DNA from: Wurfbainia villosa
Taxonomy: Eukaryota > Streptophyta > Magnoliopsida > Zingiberales > Zingiberaceae
Reading direction: 5' to 3'
Length of the DNA: 64,000 bases
NCBI GenBank assembly: GCA_025175895.1
Contig: CM046005.1
Span: 54,976,325 to 55,040,324 of the forward strand
This document shows positions 22,769 through 34,885 of the stretch, piece after piece (position 1 is the first letter of the stretch; every line of letters starts with the position of its first letter). The translations under genes were made by a program, and so were the position numbers. The notes beneath the pieces were generated by a model. It saw nothing but the letters and a program-made list of their open reading frames with translations. It was not told the origin of the DNA and searched no databases.

Positions 22769-23889
22769 TGTTGGATCGATTTGAAATGCTAGAGGGGGGG
22801 GGGTGAATAGCATTAAAACTTTCTTTTTTTGTTCGTTCGTTTAAAATCCGAGTAGATAATTAATTTGCAGCAGAAAAGATAAGCAATAAGTAAAAGAGAC
22901 AATTTTTTTTACTTGGTTCGTAGCCTTCCGCTACTACTCCAAGGCCCTAGTGGTCCTTGACCACGTACGGAGGGCAAAAGCACTAAAGGAACTCCTCCTC
23001 GTTAGAGGTAGGAGTTAATCGATAGAAGAAGGAACAAAAACTTGAGGTAGAGGGACACTCCCCCTCTCCTCGTATAAGATAAAAGCTCCAAAAGATTAAA
23101 TTAATGAACTTAAAATAAAAGCTAAAACCGACGTTACAATAAGAGAGAAATTAAGACCTAGACGTCGGAGAGAAAGCACTTCGTTGTCGGAAAAGTTGTA
23201 GCTTGGCGGAGGCTTTTGGAAGCTTTAGAATTGATGAAGAAACCCTAGGATTGACCCTCCTTTTATAGCCTTTGAGCCCCTTTTCGAGAGGAACCCTAGC
23301 CCATCAAAATTGAGCACCAATCTCCTTGAAATGGGGTGATAAACCTTGACTCCTCGAAGCTAATCATTGACCATCAGTCGACTGATGACAAACATCAGTC
23401 GACTGATGGCAACATCACCGATCGTCGACCTCGAGCAATGATCGCTTGATCAAATGAGTCCTTCAAGCCGGGCAATATCGATGCTAGCTGCAAGGAAAAG
23501 TTAGCTCAAAGAAAGTATTATTTCGATGGTCTTCGACCGTCCGATCTCGACCTAGACCATCGATGGGATGTCTTTGGTCGGATTTATGCTTAAGACCATC
23601 CCCGTAAGGAGGATACGACCTCACTTACCCTTGCACACATGAGCTTACCTCGATACTTACCATGTCACTTTTGCTTCCGGCCTTCCACTCGATTCCTTCG
23701 GCTCCCTCCGAAGTCACTCAAGTGTCGCCCGACCACCCGGCTTCCTCCGGGTGTCGCTAGCCTTCAGCTCCAGCTTTAGCAATCTTCTGCACACTTGATT
23801 CAGCTCGTGAGATAACGACATGAGATTAACTTTGTATCGTTTGCTATAATCAAAACTCAGGTTTGACTTAGGTGCCTACTGCACCAACA
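22769..23889 (-). repeat. SIRE-1 5' LTR with two perfect ATCAGTCGACTGAT palindromes
   Basis: The 1121-bp LTR has a TATA box (TATAAAAGG, minus, 23259-23267) and perfect 14-bp palindromes at 23373-23386 and 23394-23407, about 105-140 bp upstream of the box in the U3 region. Confidence 0.93.
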
Positions 23890-23894
23890 AAATC

Positions 23895-24430
23895 TTCTCT
23901 CTCTCTCTCTCTCCCCCCCCCTTTTTTTTCTTTTCTTTTTCTTTGTGTTCTTTTTCATCTTTTTCTCTTTCTCTCTCTTTTTTTTTTCTTCTCACTGGAA
24001 TTTTGATTTTTCCAAATGGGCTTACACAATCCGAGCATCTCCAATAACTAAAATGCTAAACCTAGAGTCACCTATGGATTCCAAAGTACTAGACTACTGA
24101 GATGAATCATACCTAGGTATGTACTAAATTCTCCCTTTCAGAATATTCGACATGTGTAGGTGTAAAAATAAAAGCTAACTAGTGTAGTCTAGAACATTCA
24201 TTAGAGCAAATAAAATAAAATACCACGAGATAAATGAAGTTAAGCTACCTATGGGAACAACTCATGTAAGCATCTTTTAAAAATACTACTGAGGCAACTT
24301 TACAGATAACAAAAATTAAGTACTGAAAGAAACTCATAACCCATGCATGAATAAATGAATGAAAATACCAGAAAAGAAACTACTGCTAGAAAACAAATAA
24401 AATAAACTTTGGGGTCCCCCCAAACTTAAA
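23895..24430 (-). other. Athila-like 3' untranslated region, continuation
   Basis: Continues 15214 after SIRE-1. A CT/C/T-rich tract (about 23895-23995) is followed by sequence colinear with 1980-2420. No gene seen. Confidence 0.75.
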
Positions 24431-24439
24431 CAAAAATAT

Positions 24440-25145
24440 ATCTCTAGTATGGTGGACGAGGTGAAAAGTCTGGGAGCCTCGGGATCTCGGGATCCTGGGA
24501 GAACCTGCTGTTGTGCCGCTGATGCCACATGTACATGTGGTCGATCTGGGAGCTGGTGGATGCAACGACTACTCGGTGTTCCTCCTCCCTGGCCCACTAT
24601 GCCTGCTGGGCATGCATGTGCTACCGCATCTCCTTGCGGTAGGCGGCTTCATCCTGGCGACAAGCAGCCTCTTCCTGGAAGTATATGCGGGCCTCATCAT
24701 AGAACTCCTCAGCCCGCTGGAAGTGCTCCCGAAAGCCCTTGAACTCCGCCTGCATGTAGGCGCTCTACTTCTCCCATCGCTGCCTCTGCATTTGCTGCTC
24801 AGTGTATATGTCATCGAGGCACGATCAGAACTCCGAGAAATCATAGGCTGATGTACCTGCATCCTGCTCAAAGGTGGAAAAATGTGGTGGTGCAGGTGCA
24901 GACTCATGTCGGCGTGGACTAGGGGGGCTCCTATGTATGTGTGGACTAAAGGAAGAGTGATGTAAAGGGGGAGAGATAGGCGCCGATGTAGGTGGTCCCT
25001 CATGTGGAGGGGACTCCACTATCAGGTCCAAGCGCCAGTTGGCACGTGTAGTGATGGTGATACGATCAGGGTCGGGGAGCCTAAGGGTCGTCAGATTTTT
25101 CCTTACAAAGCATAAAGAGTGTCCTTCTCTAACAATCATCTCGCG
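24440..25145 (-). pseudogene. Athila ORF-1-like C-terminal fragment
   Basis: Minus-strand frames match 2440-3120: MIVREGHSLCFVRKNLT, then a Pro/Ser/His-rich stretch and FSTFEQDAGTSAYDFSEF, then an EFYDEARIYFQEEA helix-rich tail. The N-terminal two thirds are missing because the sequence switches at about 25143 to plus-oriented Athila-like sequence. Stops are present near 24825 and downstream. Confidence 0.75.
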
Positions 25146-26122
25146 ACATGACCATCTGCACTTAGTGTGGGGGGACCCCAAGTTTTGATTTATTTTGTTT
25201 CTAGCAGTAGTTTCTTTCCTAATATTTGCTTTTTAGTTTTAGTTAGCATTCATTTATTCATGCATAGTGTGTTTAGTTTCTTTCTGCACTTGGTTTTGCT
25301 ATCTTTAAGCTGTCTCAGTAGTATATTTTAAAGTTACTTACATGAGTTGTTCCCATAGGTAGCTTAACTTCATTTATCTCGTGGTATTTTATTTTATTTG
25401 CTCTAATGAATGTTCTAGACTTACACTGGTTAGCTTTTATTTTTATACCTACACATATTGAACATTCTAAAAGGGAGAATCTAGTACGTACCTAGTTATG
25501 ATTCATCTTAGTAGTCTAGTACTTTGGAATCCATAGGTGACTCTAGATTTAGCATTTTAGTTACTGGAGATGCTCGGATTGTATAAGCCCATTAGAAAAA
25601 ATCAAAATCCCAATGAGTAGAAAAATAAAAGAGAAAAAAAAAAGAGAGAGAAAAAAAAGAGAGAGAAATGAAAGAAAAGAAAAAAAATATAAATATTATA
25701 AGGGATAAAAAAAACAGTTGTCGTGGGTCGAAATGGTGAGGTGCCCCTTTAAGACCGAGTTATGTTACTGGGGAAACACCTACCATTTTCTCTCAATACC
25801 GAGCACGCCTTTGAGACTTTGTGCTAGATCTAGGGAACGACCCTCGCTTTGGACGGAAAGTGCCTAAGAGCCGGAGACCTTAGGAAAGCTATAGGATGAC
25901 AACTTAACTCACCATGGAACGAGTATCCTCTAAGAATGATTCGCTTAGCACGAGAACGAGGAGCTAACTTAGTGAATTTCTAGAATATATTTATTTTGCT
26001 TTGATTGCAAATACCACTTGATAAATTTAGTTAACATGCTAAGTATGGAACAATATCTTTTTAAAAACTTCATGGCACTGAGGTTTGCTTGAGGACAAAA
26101 AAAGATTTATGTCTGGGGGAAG
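25146..26122 (+). other. Athila-like 3' untranslated region, plus orientation, after inversion junction
   Basis: From about 25165 the sequence is the reverse complement of the 3' untranslated region seen at 1460-2420, with the A/G-rich tract at 25615-25690 and the polypurine tract GTCTGGGGGAAG (26111-26122). The switch at about 25143 makes a large inverted repeat with 14793-24430. Confidence 0.8.
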
Positions 26123-27603
26123 TGATGTGAGCAAAACATATAGGGTTTTAGGAGTACTTTTCGCTCACATCTCATTACATTTTATGTTTGTTTCATGCAT
26201 ATTTCACTTTGTTTTGCATGTATTTCATATTTTCTAGTGGGGAGATCTACTTTTTATACTTTTGTGTGCAGGATAGCATTTCATGGGAAAATGACACATT
26301 TTTGGAGCAAAATGGAGCAATTTGTGGAGCACAGACCTTAGGGAACACGCACTGGCAATGTCCAAAGACTTCGGCATGTTTCTGAAGCGAAACGGATCAA
26401 AACGAAGGCTCTAGGAAAAGACACAGCTAGGCCATGTGAAAACACATGGTCATGCCTTTTTTCTAGCTCAATTTTTAGCCGAGATTTCATCTGTTTTCCA
26501 TCCTTGCACACGGTCGTGTGGCGGCACCGTAAATTCAAGGAAATAGGGTTTTTCAAGGATTTATAGAAAGTCGGAGCGACCTCTATATATAGGAAACTCA
26601 TCCAAGAGGCGAGGGATGACGAGGGAGACGCCTTAGGGCTCCCAAACCCTAGGGGGAGGCATAACGGCTAGGACGGCACACCGAAGCCCTAAAAAGGTTC
26701 AGGAACTTGCAACGGAGAGGAGGAACGTTGCCGGAGGTCCACGCTTTGCACTTCAACGCTAGAGAGAAGACCACGGAAGCATTGGAATCTCTTGTTCCTA
26801 GATTTTATTTATGATGTATTCGAACATGTACTTGCTTTATGATTCCTCCTTTATATACATGGAGTAGTTCCTTCGATTCTAGGATTAGGGAGTAGCTTTT
26901 GTGCACATTACATGTTGGTTCATGTTAAATTCTGTCTTTGAGTTTAATTTGGCAATTGGAAGTTGTTTAAACTATATCTATGCATGTTTGGTTTTCTACC
27001 TGCTATGCTTAGGTGATATGAGGGGTGACAACCCTCGTATCTAAGATTTAGGGGATTTTTTACAAGGAACCTAGGGTTAAACCTGATCTCCTGTAACCGT
27101 GGGTAGAAGGATGCGATGAAACCGAAAATGGTTCATTGTAGGGATTGATTCGGCATCCTTGTACCGTCTATCCCATCCTTTTAAGGCAGAGATAGCTCCC
27201 GGTAGATGCGGTGGCTCATCGGGAGAGTGTATGACGTCCCTTCCACAAAACCATAGTTAAACGTCTAGACAATGCCAGTTGACAGCATTGTTTTGCGACA
27301 CATAAGCGAAACCGAAGTCCTAGAATCACCTTTGAAGACCCCGGCACACTCCCTTCTTCCTCTGCGTGACACCGTATAGAGTATAGTCCACCGACAGCCC
27401 TCACAAATCGAAACCTCTTAGAGTTTACTTCCGAACAATTTCAACCACTGAACATATCGATATTCGAATCCCAGTCCTTGTGGGATCGATAATCTTTTAT
27501 TACTTGACGACATCCGTGCACTTGCAAGCGTTGAGCGCGAACGCATGCTTCGAGTCCTCAATGGCCTCCATCGCAAAATTTGAGGTCGCATTCGCGTGCA
27601 TCA
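26123..27603 (+). repeat. Athila-like LTR, inner subfamily, plus strand (1481 bp)
   Basis: TGATGTGAGC...GTGCATCA, preceded by a polypurine tract and followed by a primer site, so it closes one unit and opens the next. TATATATA box at 26584-26591, with ACGGTCGTGTGG-type palindromes just upstream. No TSD. Confidence 0.9.
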
Positions 27604-27609
27604 AGTTTT

Positions 27610-27627
27610 TGGCGTCATTACCGGGGA
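27610..27627 (+). promoter_or_regulatory. Athila-like primer-binding site (tRNA-Asp type)
   Basis: TGGCGTCATTACCGGGGA differs at three positions from TGGCGCCGTTGCCGGGGA, the complement of the plant tRNA-Asp 3' end as I recall it. Further copies are at 32326-32343, 35908-35925 and, on the minus strand, 39545-39562. Confidence 0.75.
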
Positions 27628-27778
27628 CTGATTGATTCGATATCGAATCGAGAAGTGGATAGTTTGATCGGACCTTGGATAGATTTACTTTTCTTGTTTT
27701 ATTCTATTTTATTTTATTTTATTTCAGTTTTGTTTATTTAGTTGTTCTTTCCTTATTTATAATTTCCTACATATAACG

Positions 27779-28918
27779 ATGCATGCTTTTACTCATGATT
27801 ATGGTCAATTGAATGCTATAAGTTTTGGCAACATTTATTGTGAACATTGTGGTGAAACATGACATACTATTAACGATTGTCCGGATATATTCAAACCTTC
27901 ACAATTTGAACAAGAAGATGTCACCTAGAGTTACAATCAGTGACCACAAGATGATTTCTATTCATATAGTTATGACCCTGGATACTTAAACCCTCAATAT
28001 TGTCTGCCTAAATCCCGACTTGAGCAGATGATGGAAGATTTCATTCTAATAGAACAAGCAGCAAACGATGAATTTCGACGGCGGCATTCGCAGACAAAGA
28101 CTCAATATTGTGTCCCAAGTGAGAACGAGTGCTATGAATCGCCATGCGAATTTTATCCAGAACCAAGTCTCCACCCAAATGCCTTGCAAGATAAAGTTAC
28201 TATGGAATGCAAGAACCATAATCAACAATTCACAAAGTTTATGTGACAAAATCTAGTAGATGAAGAAACCAAATGACTAGAATGTGGCTTTGATGACTGG
28301 ATTGCACCTAACATGGTAGAGACTCACTTTGAGCGAATGGATGAGGAAGACGTAGATGATATTAGAAGAAAAGAAGGACAATCCATTCAATCACCACTTG
28401 AAGAAGAACTTGAGGATTATTTAATTAATACTTTAATCGAGGAATGCATTGCTTCAATTAAAAAACCTCCTAACCTCAAGGATCTAGAAGAGCCTACCTT
28501 AACCCTCACTGAAACTTTAGTTACTAGTAACAAAACCCTTTTGGTTATTGATAATGATAAAATTTCATTCGACATAAAAGAATCTACTAATCAATCTTTT
28601 GGTGAGGATGTCTATGGTGAGTTAAATTATTTAAAACATTTAGAATATAATGATTAAACTATTGATAATTCATTGAGACTAAGCATGTTCAACCTCGAGT
28701 CAAGGAAAGCAGCGCACAAGTATCTTACCCCTCTACGAGGAAGATTTAAAATATATAGTAACGGAGGACCAAAAGGCAGGAAGCGAAAGGTGAGAAAGTA
28801 TCTGGCCCCTCCACAAGCAAGATTTAAGGGATATAACGATAGAGGACCACCAGGCAAGAGGAATATGGAGAGCAAATATCTTGCTCCCCCACGAGCAAGA
28901 TTCAAATGCCTTAAATGA
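27779..28918 (+). pseudogene. Gag-C-terminal-only protein of a non-autonomous Athila-like derivative, copy 1
   Basis: The frame starts about 150 bp after the primer site with MHAFTHDYGQ. It runs through a zinc knuckle (CEHC, then H and C in CX2CX4HX4C spacing, with a stop inside the spacer) and a YSYDPGYLNPQYC / RLEQMMEDFI section colinear with the C-terminal part of Athila gag. A long acidic region without recognised domains follows (DEEDVDDIRRKEGQSIQSPL). The end holds three copies of a KYLAPPRARFKGY-type repeat of about 24 residues. Capsid-type gag, protease, RT and integrase are absent. Several in-frame stops, including one before the repeats. Confidence 0.75.
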
Positions 28919-28919
28919 A

Positions 28920-29360
28920 ACGTAGGAATAAGGTCGAGCTAAAAGACCTTAAACAAAGCGCTTCTTGGGAGGCAACCCAAGTTTAGATTTTGTGTTTATT
29001 TCTTATTAGTTTGTTGCATTCGTTTGTTTTGAACTTTGAATTATATTCATTTAGCATGTTGCATTTGAATTAGGACTAGAAAGGACTTGCTAGGTAGAAA
29101 CAAAAATCATTTTGAACCTGCACGACTGAGCATGTAAGGAAAATTTAGACCGTTGTACACAATGAGAGAGAAACGGAGGGCACACGGCCTAGTCAGTGGT
29201 TTTCACTGCCCAAATTAGGTTTTTACACTACCCAGGTTTTTTTACACGCCCACCCGTGTTTTCACACAGTTGTGCCCCACATTTCAGTAGCACACACGAC
29301 CTGGCCGTGTATTTTCACATGACTGTATTGCGTAAGGGGAAAAAGGGGCGACGCACCGTG
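28920..29360 (+). other. Post-coding spacer and ACACGG-rich segment
   Basis: 28925-28985 is the conserved AAGCGCTTCTTGGGAGGCAA spacer of this family. 29170-29330 has several CACGGCC/GGCCGTGT words. No gene seen. Confidence 0.65.
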
Positions 29361-29890
29361 CATTTTTTCCTTGTACATTACTATCCCTCCAGTCCACACA
29401 TGAATAGGAGCCCACCTAGTCCAGGTCAATGTGAGCCTATACCTTCACCACCACCTTTTTCTACTTTTGAGCAGGATGCATGTACATCTGCCTATGATTT
29501 TTCGGAGTTTCGATCGTGCCTCAACGACATATATACTGAGTCGCAGACACAGAGGCAGCGAGGGGATGAGCAGAGCACATACACTCAGGCAGAGTTTTAG
29601 GGCTTCTGGGAGCACTTCCAACGGGCCTAGGAGTTCTACGACGAGGCCCGTATTTATTTCCAGGAGGAGGCTGCCAACTATAAGGAGATTCAATAGCACA
29701 TGCGTGCCTAGCAGGCATAGTGGGCCCAGGAGGAGGAGCACAGAGCAGCCGCTGCATCCACCAACTCTTAGATTGACCACATGTACATGTGACATCAGCG
29801 GTTGAGCACCAGGTTTTCTCAGGAGCCCGACATACTGATACTACTGGACTTCACACCTCCTCCACCATATTAGAGGTACTGCTTCGCTTA
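29360..29890 (+). pseudogene. Athila ORF-1-like C-terminal fragment, copy in the plus array
   Basis: Plus frame with PPPFSTFEQDACTSAYDFSEF and EFYDEARIYFQEEA, matching 2440-2900. Stops interrupt it near 29600 and 29630. The N-terminal two thirds are absent, as in 34130-34600, so this truncation is shared by both plus-strand units. Confidence 0.7.
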
Positions 29891-30835
29891 AGTCTGGGGG
29901 GACCCCAAGTTTTGATTTATTTTGTTTCTAACATTAGTTTCTTTCCTAATATTTGCATTTTAGTTTTAGTTAGCATTCAGGTATTCATGCATAGTGTGTT
30001 TAGTTTCTTTCTGCACTTAGTTTTTGCTATCTTTAAGTTGTCTAAGTAGTATATTTTAAAGTTACTTACATGAGTTGTTCCCATAGGTAGCTTAACTTCA
30101 TTTATCTCATGGTATTTTATTTTATTTGCTCTAATGAATGTTCTAGACTTACACTAGTTAGCTTTTATTTTTACACCTACACATGTTGAACATTCTGAAA
30201 GGGAGAATCTAGTACGCACTTAGTTATGATTCATCTTAGTAGTCTAGTACTTTGGAATCCAAAGGTGACTCTAGGTTTAGCATTTTAGTTATTGGAGATG
30301 CTCGAATTGTGTATGCCCATTCAGAAAAATCAAAATCCCAATGAGCAGAAAAATAAAAGAGAAAAAAAAGAGAGAGAAATGAAAGAAAAGAAAAATATAT
30401 ATATAAATATTATGAGGGATAAAAAAATAGTTGTCATGGGTGAAAATGGTGAGGTGCCCCTTTGAGACCGAGTTAGGTTACTGGGGAAACACCTACCAAT
30501 TTCTCTTAATACCGAGCATGCCTTTGAGACTTTGTGCTAGATCTAGGGAACGACTTTCGCTTTGGGAAAGTAAGTGCCTAAGAGCTGGAGACCTTAGGAA
30601 AGCTATAGGATGACGACTTAACACACCATGGAACGATAATCCCCTAAGAATGATTCACTTAGCACGAGCACGAGGAGCTAACTTAGTGAATTTCTAGAAT
30701 ATATTTATTTTGCTTTGATTGCAAATATCATTTGATAAATTTAGTTAACATGCTAAGTATGGAACAATATCTTTTTAAAAACTTCATGGCACTGAGGTTT
30801 TCTTGAGGACAATAAAAGATTTAAGTCTGGGGAAG
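29891..30835 (+). other. Athila-like 3' untranslated region with polypurine tract
   Basis: Colinear with 25170-26122. It ends in TTAAGTCTGGGGAAG at the LTR. No gene seen; the purine-rich tract at 30340-30410 is low-complexity. Confidence 0.8.
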
Positions 30836-32319
30836 TGATGTGAGCAAAACATATAGGGTTTTAGGAGTAGTTTTCGCTCACATCTCATTACATTTTATGT
30901 TTGTTTCATGCATATTTCACTTTGTTTTGCATGCATTTCATATTTTCTAGTGCGGAGATCTACTTTTTATACTTTTGTGTGCAGGATAGCATTTCATGGT
31001 AAAATGGCACGTTTTTGGAGCAAAAATAGAGCAATTTGTGGAGCACGGGCCACGCACTGGCCATGTCCCAAGAGTTAGGCATGTTTCCGAAGCGAACGGA
31101 TCAAAATGGAAGCTCCAGGAAAAGACACGCCCTGACCGTGTGTCATGCCTTTTTTTCCAGCTCAATTTTTAGCCGAGATTTCATCTATTTTTCAGCCTTG
31201 CACACGACCAGGCCATGTGAAATTCACACGGCCGTGTGGCGGCGCCGCAAATTCAAGGAAATAGGGTTTTTCAAGCATTTATGGAAAGTCGGAGCCACCT
31301 CTATATATAGGAAACTCATCCAAGAGGCGGGGGATGACAAGGGAGCCACCCTAGGGCTCCCAAACCCTAGGGGGAGGCATGACGACTACGACGACACACT
31401 GAAGCCCTAAAAAGCTTCGGGAACTCGTAACGGGGAGGATGAATGTCGTCGGAGGTCCACGCTTTACATTTCAACGCCAGAGAGAAGACCACGAAAGCAT
31501 TATAATCTCTTGTTCCTGTGTTTTATTTATGATGTATTCGAACATATACATGCTTTGTGATTCCTCCTTTATATACACAAAGTAGTTCCTTCGATTCTAG
31601 GATTAGGGAGTAGCTTGTGTGCACATTACATGTTGGTTCATGTTAAATTCTATCTTTGAGTTTAATTTGGCAATTGGAAGTTGTTTAAATTATATCTATG
31701 TGTGTTTGTTTTTCTACCTGCTGTGCTTAGGCGATACGTGGGGTGACATCCCTCGTATCTAAGATTTAGGGATTTTATACAAGGGACCTAGGGGTAAACC
31801 TGATCTCCTATGACCGTGGGTAGAAGGATGCGATGGAACCTGAAACAATTCATTGTAGGGATTGATTCGGCATCCTCGTACCGTCTATCCCATCCTTTTA
31901 AGGTGGAGATAGCTCCTGGTAAATGCGGTGGCTCATGGGAGAGTGTATGATGTCCTTTCCACAAAACCATAGCTAAATGTCTAGACAACGCCAGTTGATA
32001 GCATTGTTTTGTGACACACAAGCGAAACCGAAGTCCTAGAATCACCTTTGAAGACCCCGGCACACTCTCTTCTTCCTCTGCGTGACACCATATAGAGCAT
32101 AGTTCACCGACAACCCTCACAAATCGAAACCTCTTAGAGTTTACTTCCGAATAATTTCAACCACTGAATATAATGATATTCGAATCTCAGTCCCTGTGGG
32201 ATCGATAATCTTTTCTTACTTGACGACATTCATGCACTTGCGTGCATTGAGCGTGAGCACGTGCTTCGAGTCCTCGACGATCTCCTTTACGAAATTTGAG
32301 GTCACGTTCGAGTGCATCA
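30836..32319 (+). repeat. Athila-like LTR, inner subfamily, plus strand (1484 bp)
   Basis: TGATGTGAGC...GTGCATCA, almost the same length as 26123-27603. TATATATA at 31302-31309. It is shared between two plus-strand units. Confidence 0.9.
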
Positions 32320-32602
32320 AGTTTTTAGAGCCATTGTCGGGGACTGATCGATTCGATATCGAATCGAGAAGTGGATAATTAGATCGGACTTAGGCTAGAT
32401 TTATTTTCTTGTTTTATTTATATTATTTCAGTTTTATTTCATTTTAGATTTTTTCTACTCAATTTGAAGTTTAGATTAATTACATCTTTCTTTCTTTCAG
32501 TTTTTAGTAGTGCTCTAGTTTAAAAAAGAAAAAGAAAAAAAAGGAGACTCTTGCCGACCCACTGTTATTTCTTTCCTTACCTATAATTTCCTATATATAA
32601 CG

Positions 32603-33673
32603 ATGCATGCTTTTACTCATGATTATGGTCAATTTAATGCTGTAAGTTTTGGAAACATTTATTGTGAGCATAGTGGTGAAACATGGCATACCATAAATGA
32701 TTGTCCTGATATATTCGAACCTTCACAATTTGAACAAGAAGATGTCGCCTACAATTACAACCAGTGCCCACAAGATGATTCCTATTCATATAGTTATAAC
32801 CCTGGGTACCTAAACCCTCAATATTGTCCACCTAAATCCCGACTTGAGCAGATGATGGAAGATTTTATTCGAATAGAACAAGTGGCGAACGCTGAATTCC
32901 GACGGTGGCATTCACAGACAGAGACTCAATATTGTTTCCAAAATGAGAATGAGAGCTATGAGTCACCATGTAAATTTTATCCAGAACCAAGTCCCCACTT
33001 AGAAGCCCCGCTAGATAATTTTACTAGGGAATGCGAGGAGCATAGCCAACAATTTGCGGAGATTATGGAAGGAGATCTAGCAAGAGAAGAAACTAAACGA
33101 CTAGAAGGTGGCTTTAATGACTGGATCACACCTAATAGGGTGGAGACTCACTTTAAGTGAATGGATGAGGAAGACATAGATGACATTGGAAGTAAAGAAG
33201 GACAATCCATTCAATCACCACTTGGAGAAGAACTTGAGGATTATATAATGGACACTTTAATCGAGAAGTTCATTGCTTCAATCAAAATACCTCCTAACCT
33301 CAAGGATCTTGAAGAGCCTACCCTAACCCTCACTGAAACTTTAGTCACTAATAATGAAGCCCTTTTAGCGAATTGTGACGATAAAGTATCATTTGACATA
33401 ATACAATCTGCTAATCAATCTTTTGGTGAGGATATTTGTGGTGAGTTACATCATTTACAACATATGGATGAAATGAAATATTATGATCAAACTTCTGAAA
33501 ATTCTTTGAGGCTAAGCATGCTCAATCTCAAGCCAAGGAAAGCAGCTAACAAGTATCTTGCCCCTCCACGAGAAAGATTTAAGGGATATAGTGATGGAGG
33601 ACAAAAAGGCAAGAGGGGAAAAGTAAGCAAATATCCTGCTCCCCGATGAGCAAGATTCAAACACATCAAATGA
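32603..33673 (+). pseudogene. Gag-C-terminal-only protein, copy 2 (best preserved)
   Basis: The same protein as 27779-28918 with a single internal stop (TGA at 33158-33160) before the terminal repeats and another at 33647-33649. The knuckle reads CEHSGETWHTINDC, so the second zinc cysteine is serine here. The 33158 stop is AAGTGAATG where copy 1 has GAGCGAATG, a CGA-to-TGA change typical of methylated CpG decay. The gag-like section (NPGYLNPQYC, EQMMEDFI) is followed by about 200 residues with no domain I recognise, rich in Asp/Glu and ending in KYLAPPRERFKGY repeats. Two independent copies with the same start and end support a real, formerly functional ORF. Confidence 0.8.
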
Positions 33674-33689
33674 AATGTAGGAATAAGGT

Positions 33690-33910
33690 CGAGCTAAAAG
33701 ACCTTAAACAAAGCGCTTCTTGGGAGGCAACCCAAGTTTAGTTTTTAGGATTTCTTTCTATTGTATTCAATTTTTTGTAATTCGAACTTTGATTTATGGT
33801 ATTTAGCATTTGTAGGTAAGGAAAGAACTTGCTAGGTAAAAAAAAAGTCATTTTAAGTTTATGCGGTGAAGTGAGTGAGAGAAATCAGACCATTGTGCAC
33901 CACGAGAAAA
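33690..33910 (+). other. Post-coding spacer
   Basis: Contains the family spacer AAGCGCTTCTTGGGAGGCAA (about 33713-33732) and a short AT-rich section. No gene seen. Confidence 0.6.
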
Positions 33911-34115
33911 GAAACAAAGGGTGCACGACCAGGCAGTGTGTTTTCACATGGTCGTCCCTTGACTTTCAGAGTCGCATACGGTCAGGCAGTGTGTTTTCAC
34001 ATGGTCGTGACCTGACTTCCAAAGTCACACACGGTCAGGCAGTGTGTTTTCACACGGTCGTGCCCTGACTTCCAGAGGCGTACACGGTCAGGCCGTGTGA
34101 TTTCACACGGTCGTG
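33910..34115 (+). repeat. Four-copy tandem repeat (53-54 bp) with internal hairpins
   Basis: Four successive units share ACGGTCAGGCAGTGTGTTTT and TCACACGGTCGT followed by CCCTGACTTCCAGAG-type sequence. ACGGTC/GTGTG and CACAC/GGTCGT can pair within each unit. It is an expanded form of the ACACGG palindrome cluster found elsewhere in this family. Confidence 0.8.
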
Positions 34116-34129
34116 TCGTGCCCCCTAGT

Positions 34130-34600
34130 CCACGTGAAAAGCCTACACCTGCACCACTTTCTTTTCCTACTTTTGAGTAGGATGCAGGTACTTCTGCCTA
34201 CGATTTCTCAGAGTTCTGATCGCACCTCGATGACATATATGTCGAGTAGCAGACGCAGGGGCAGCGATGGGATGATCATAGCTCCTATATGCAGGCAGAG
34301 TTTACAGACTTACGGGAGCACTTCTATTGGGCTGAGGACTTCTACGACGAGACCCATATTTACTTTCAAGAGGAGGATGCCCGACGCTAGGAGGAGGCCA
34401 CCTACCGCCAAGAGATGTGGTAGCATATGCGTGCCCAGCAGGCATAGTGGGCCCGAAAGGAGGAGCACAGAGCGATCACTGCATCTACCAGCTCTCAGAT
34501 CGGCCACATGTACATGTGGCATCAATGGCTTAGCACCAGGTTTTTCCAGGAGTCTGACATGCCAAGACTACCAGACTTCCTGCCTCGACCATAATATTAG
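34130..34600 (+). pseudogene. Athila ORF-1-like C-terminal fragment
   Basis: Plus frames with DAGTSAYDFSEF, EFTDLREHFYWAEDFYDE and HMYMWHQWLS match 2440-2900 and 29440-29830. Several stops. The following untranslated region is cut at about 34885. Confidence 0.65.
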
Positions 34601-34885
34601 AGGTATTGTTTCATATAAGTCTGGGGGAGGGACTCCAAGTTCTGATTTATTTTGTTTCTAGCAATAGTTTCTTTCATGATATTTGCATTTTAGTTAGCAT
34701 TCATTTGTTCATGCATAGGTTGTTCAGTTTCTTTCATCACTTAGTTTTTGCTATCTATAAGCTGCCTCAGTAGTATTTTTAAAGTTACTTACATGAGTTG
34801 TTCCCATAGGCAGCTTAACTTCATTTATCTTGTGGTATTTTATTTTATTTGCTCTAATGAATGTTCTAGACGTACACTGGTTAGC
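34601..34885 (+). other. Truncated Athila-like 3' untranslated region
   Basis: Colinear with 29880-30160, then joins LTR sequence at GCTTTT, which occurs at both partners. The last ~650 bp of the region, the polypurine tract and the LTR start are missing. Confidence 0.7.

Larger units (their letters stand above)
15220..23889 (-). mobile_element. SIRE-1: SIRE-like Ty1/copia element, full structure
   Basis: LTRs of 1120 and 1121 bp flank a minus-strand gag-pol. The TSD AAATC is exact (15215-15219 and 23890-23894). The primer site TGGTATCAGAGC is at 22755-22766 and the polypurine tract at 16340-16352. The target was the TC-rich 3' untranslated region of an Athila-like unit. The pol motifs (DSGCSRHMTGD, YRSIIGSLLYLTASRPDILF) resemble the SIRE/Maximus lineage. 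Coding frames carry stops and a frameshift, so it is probably inactive. Confidence 0.93.
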
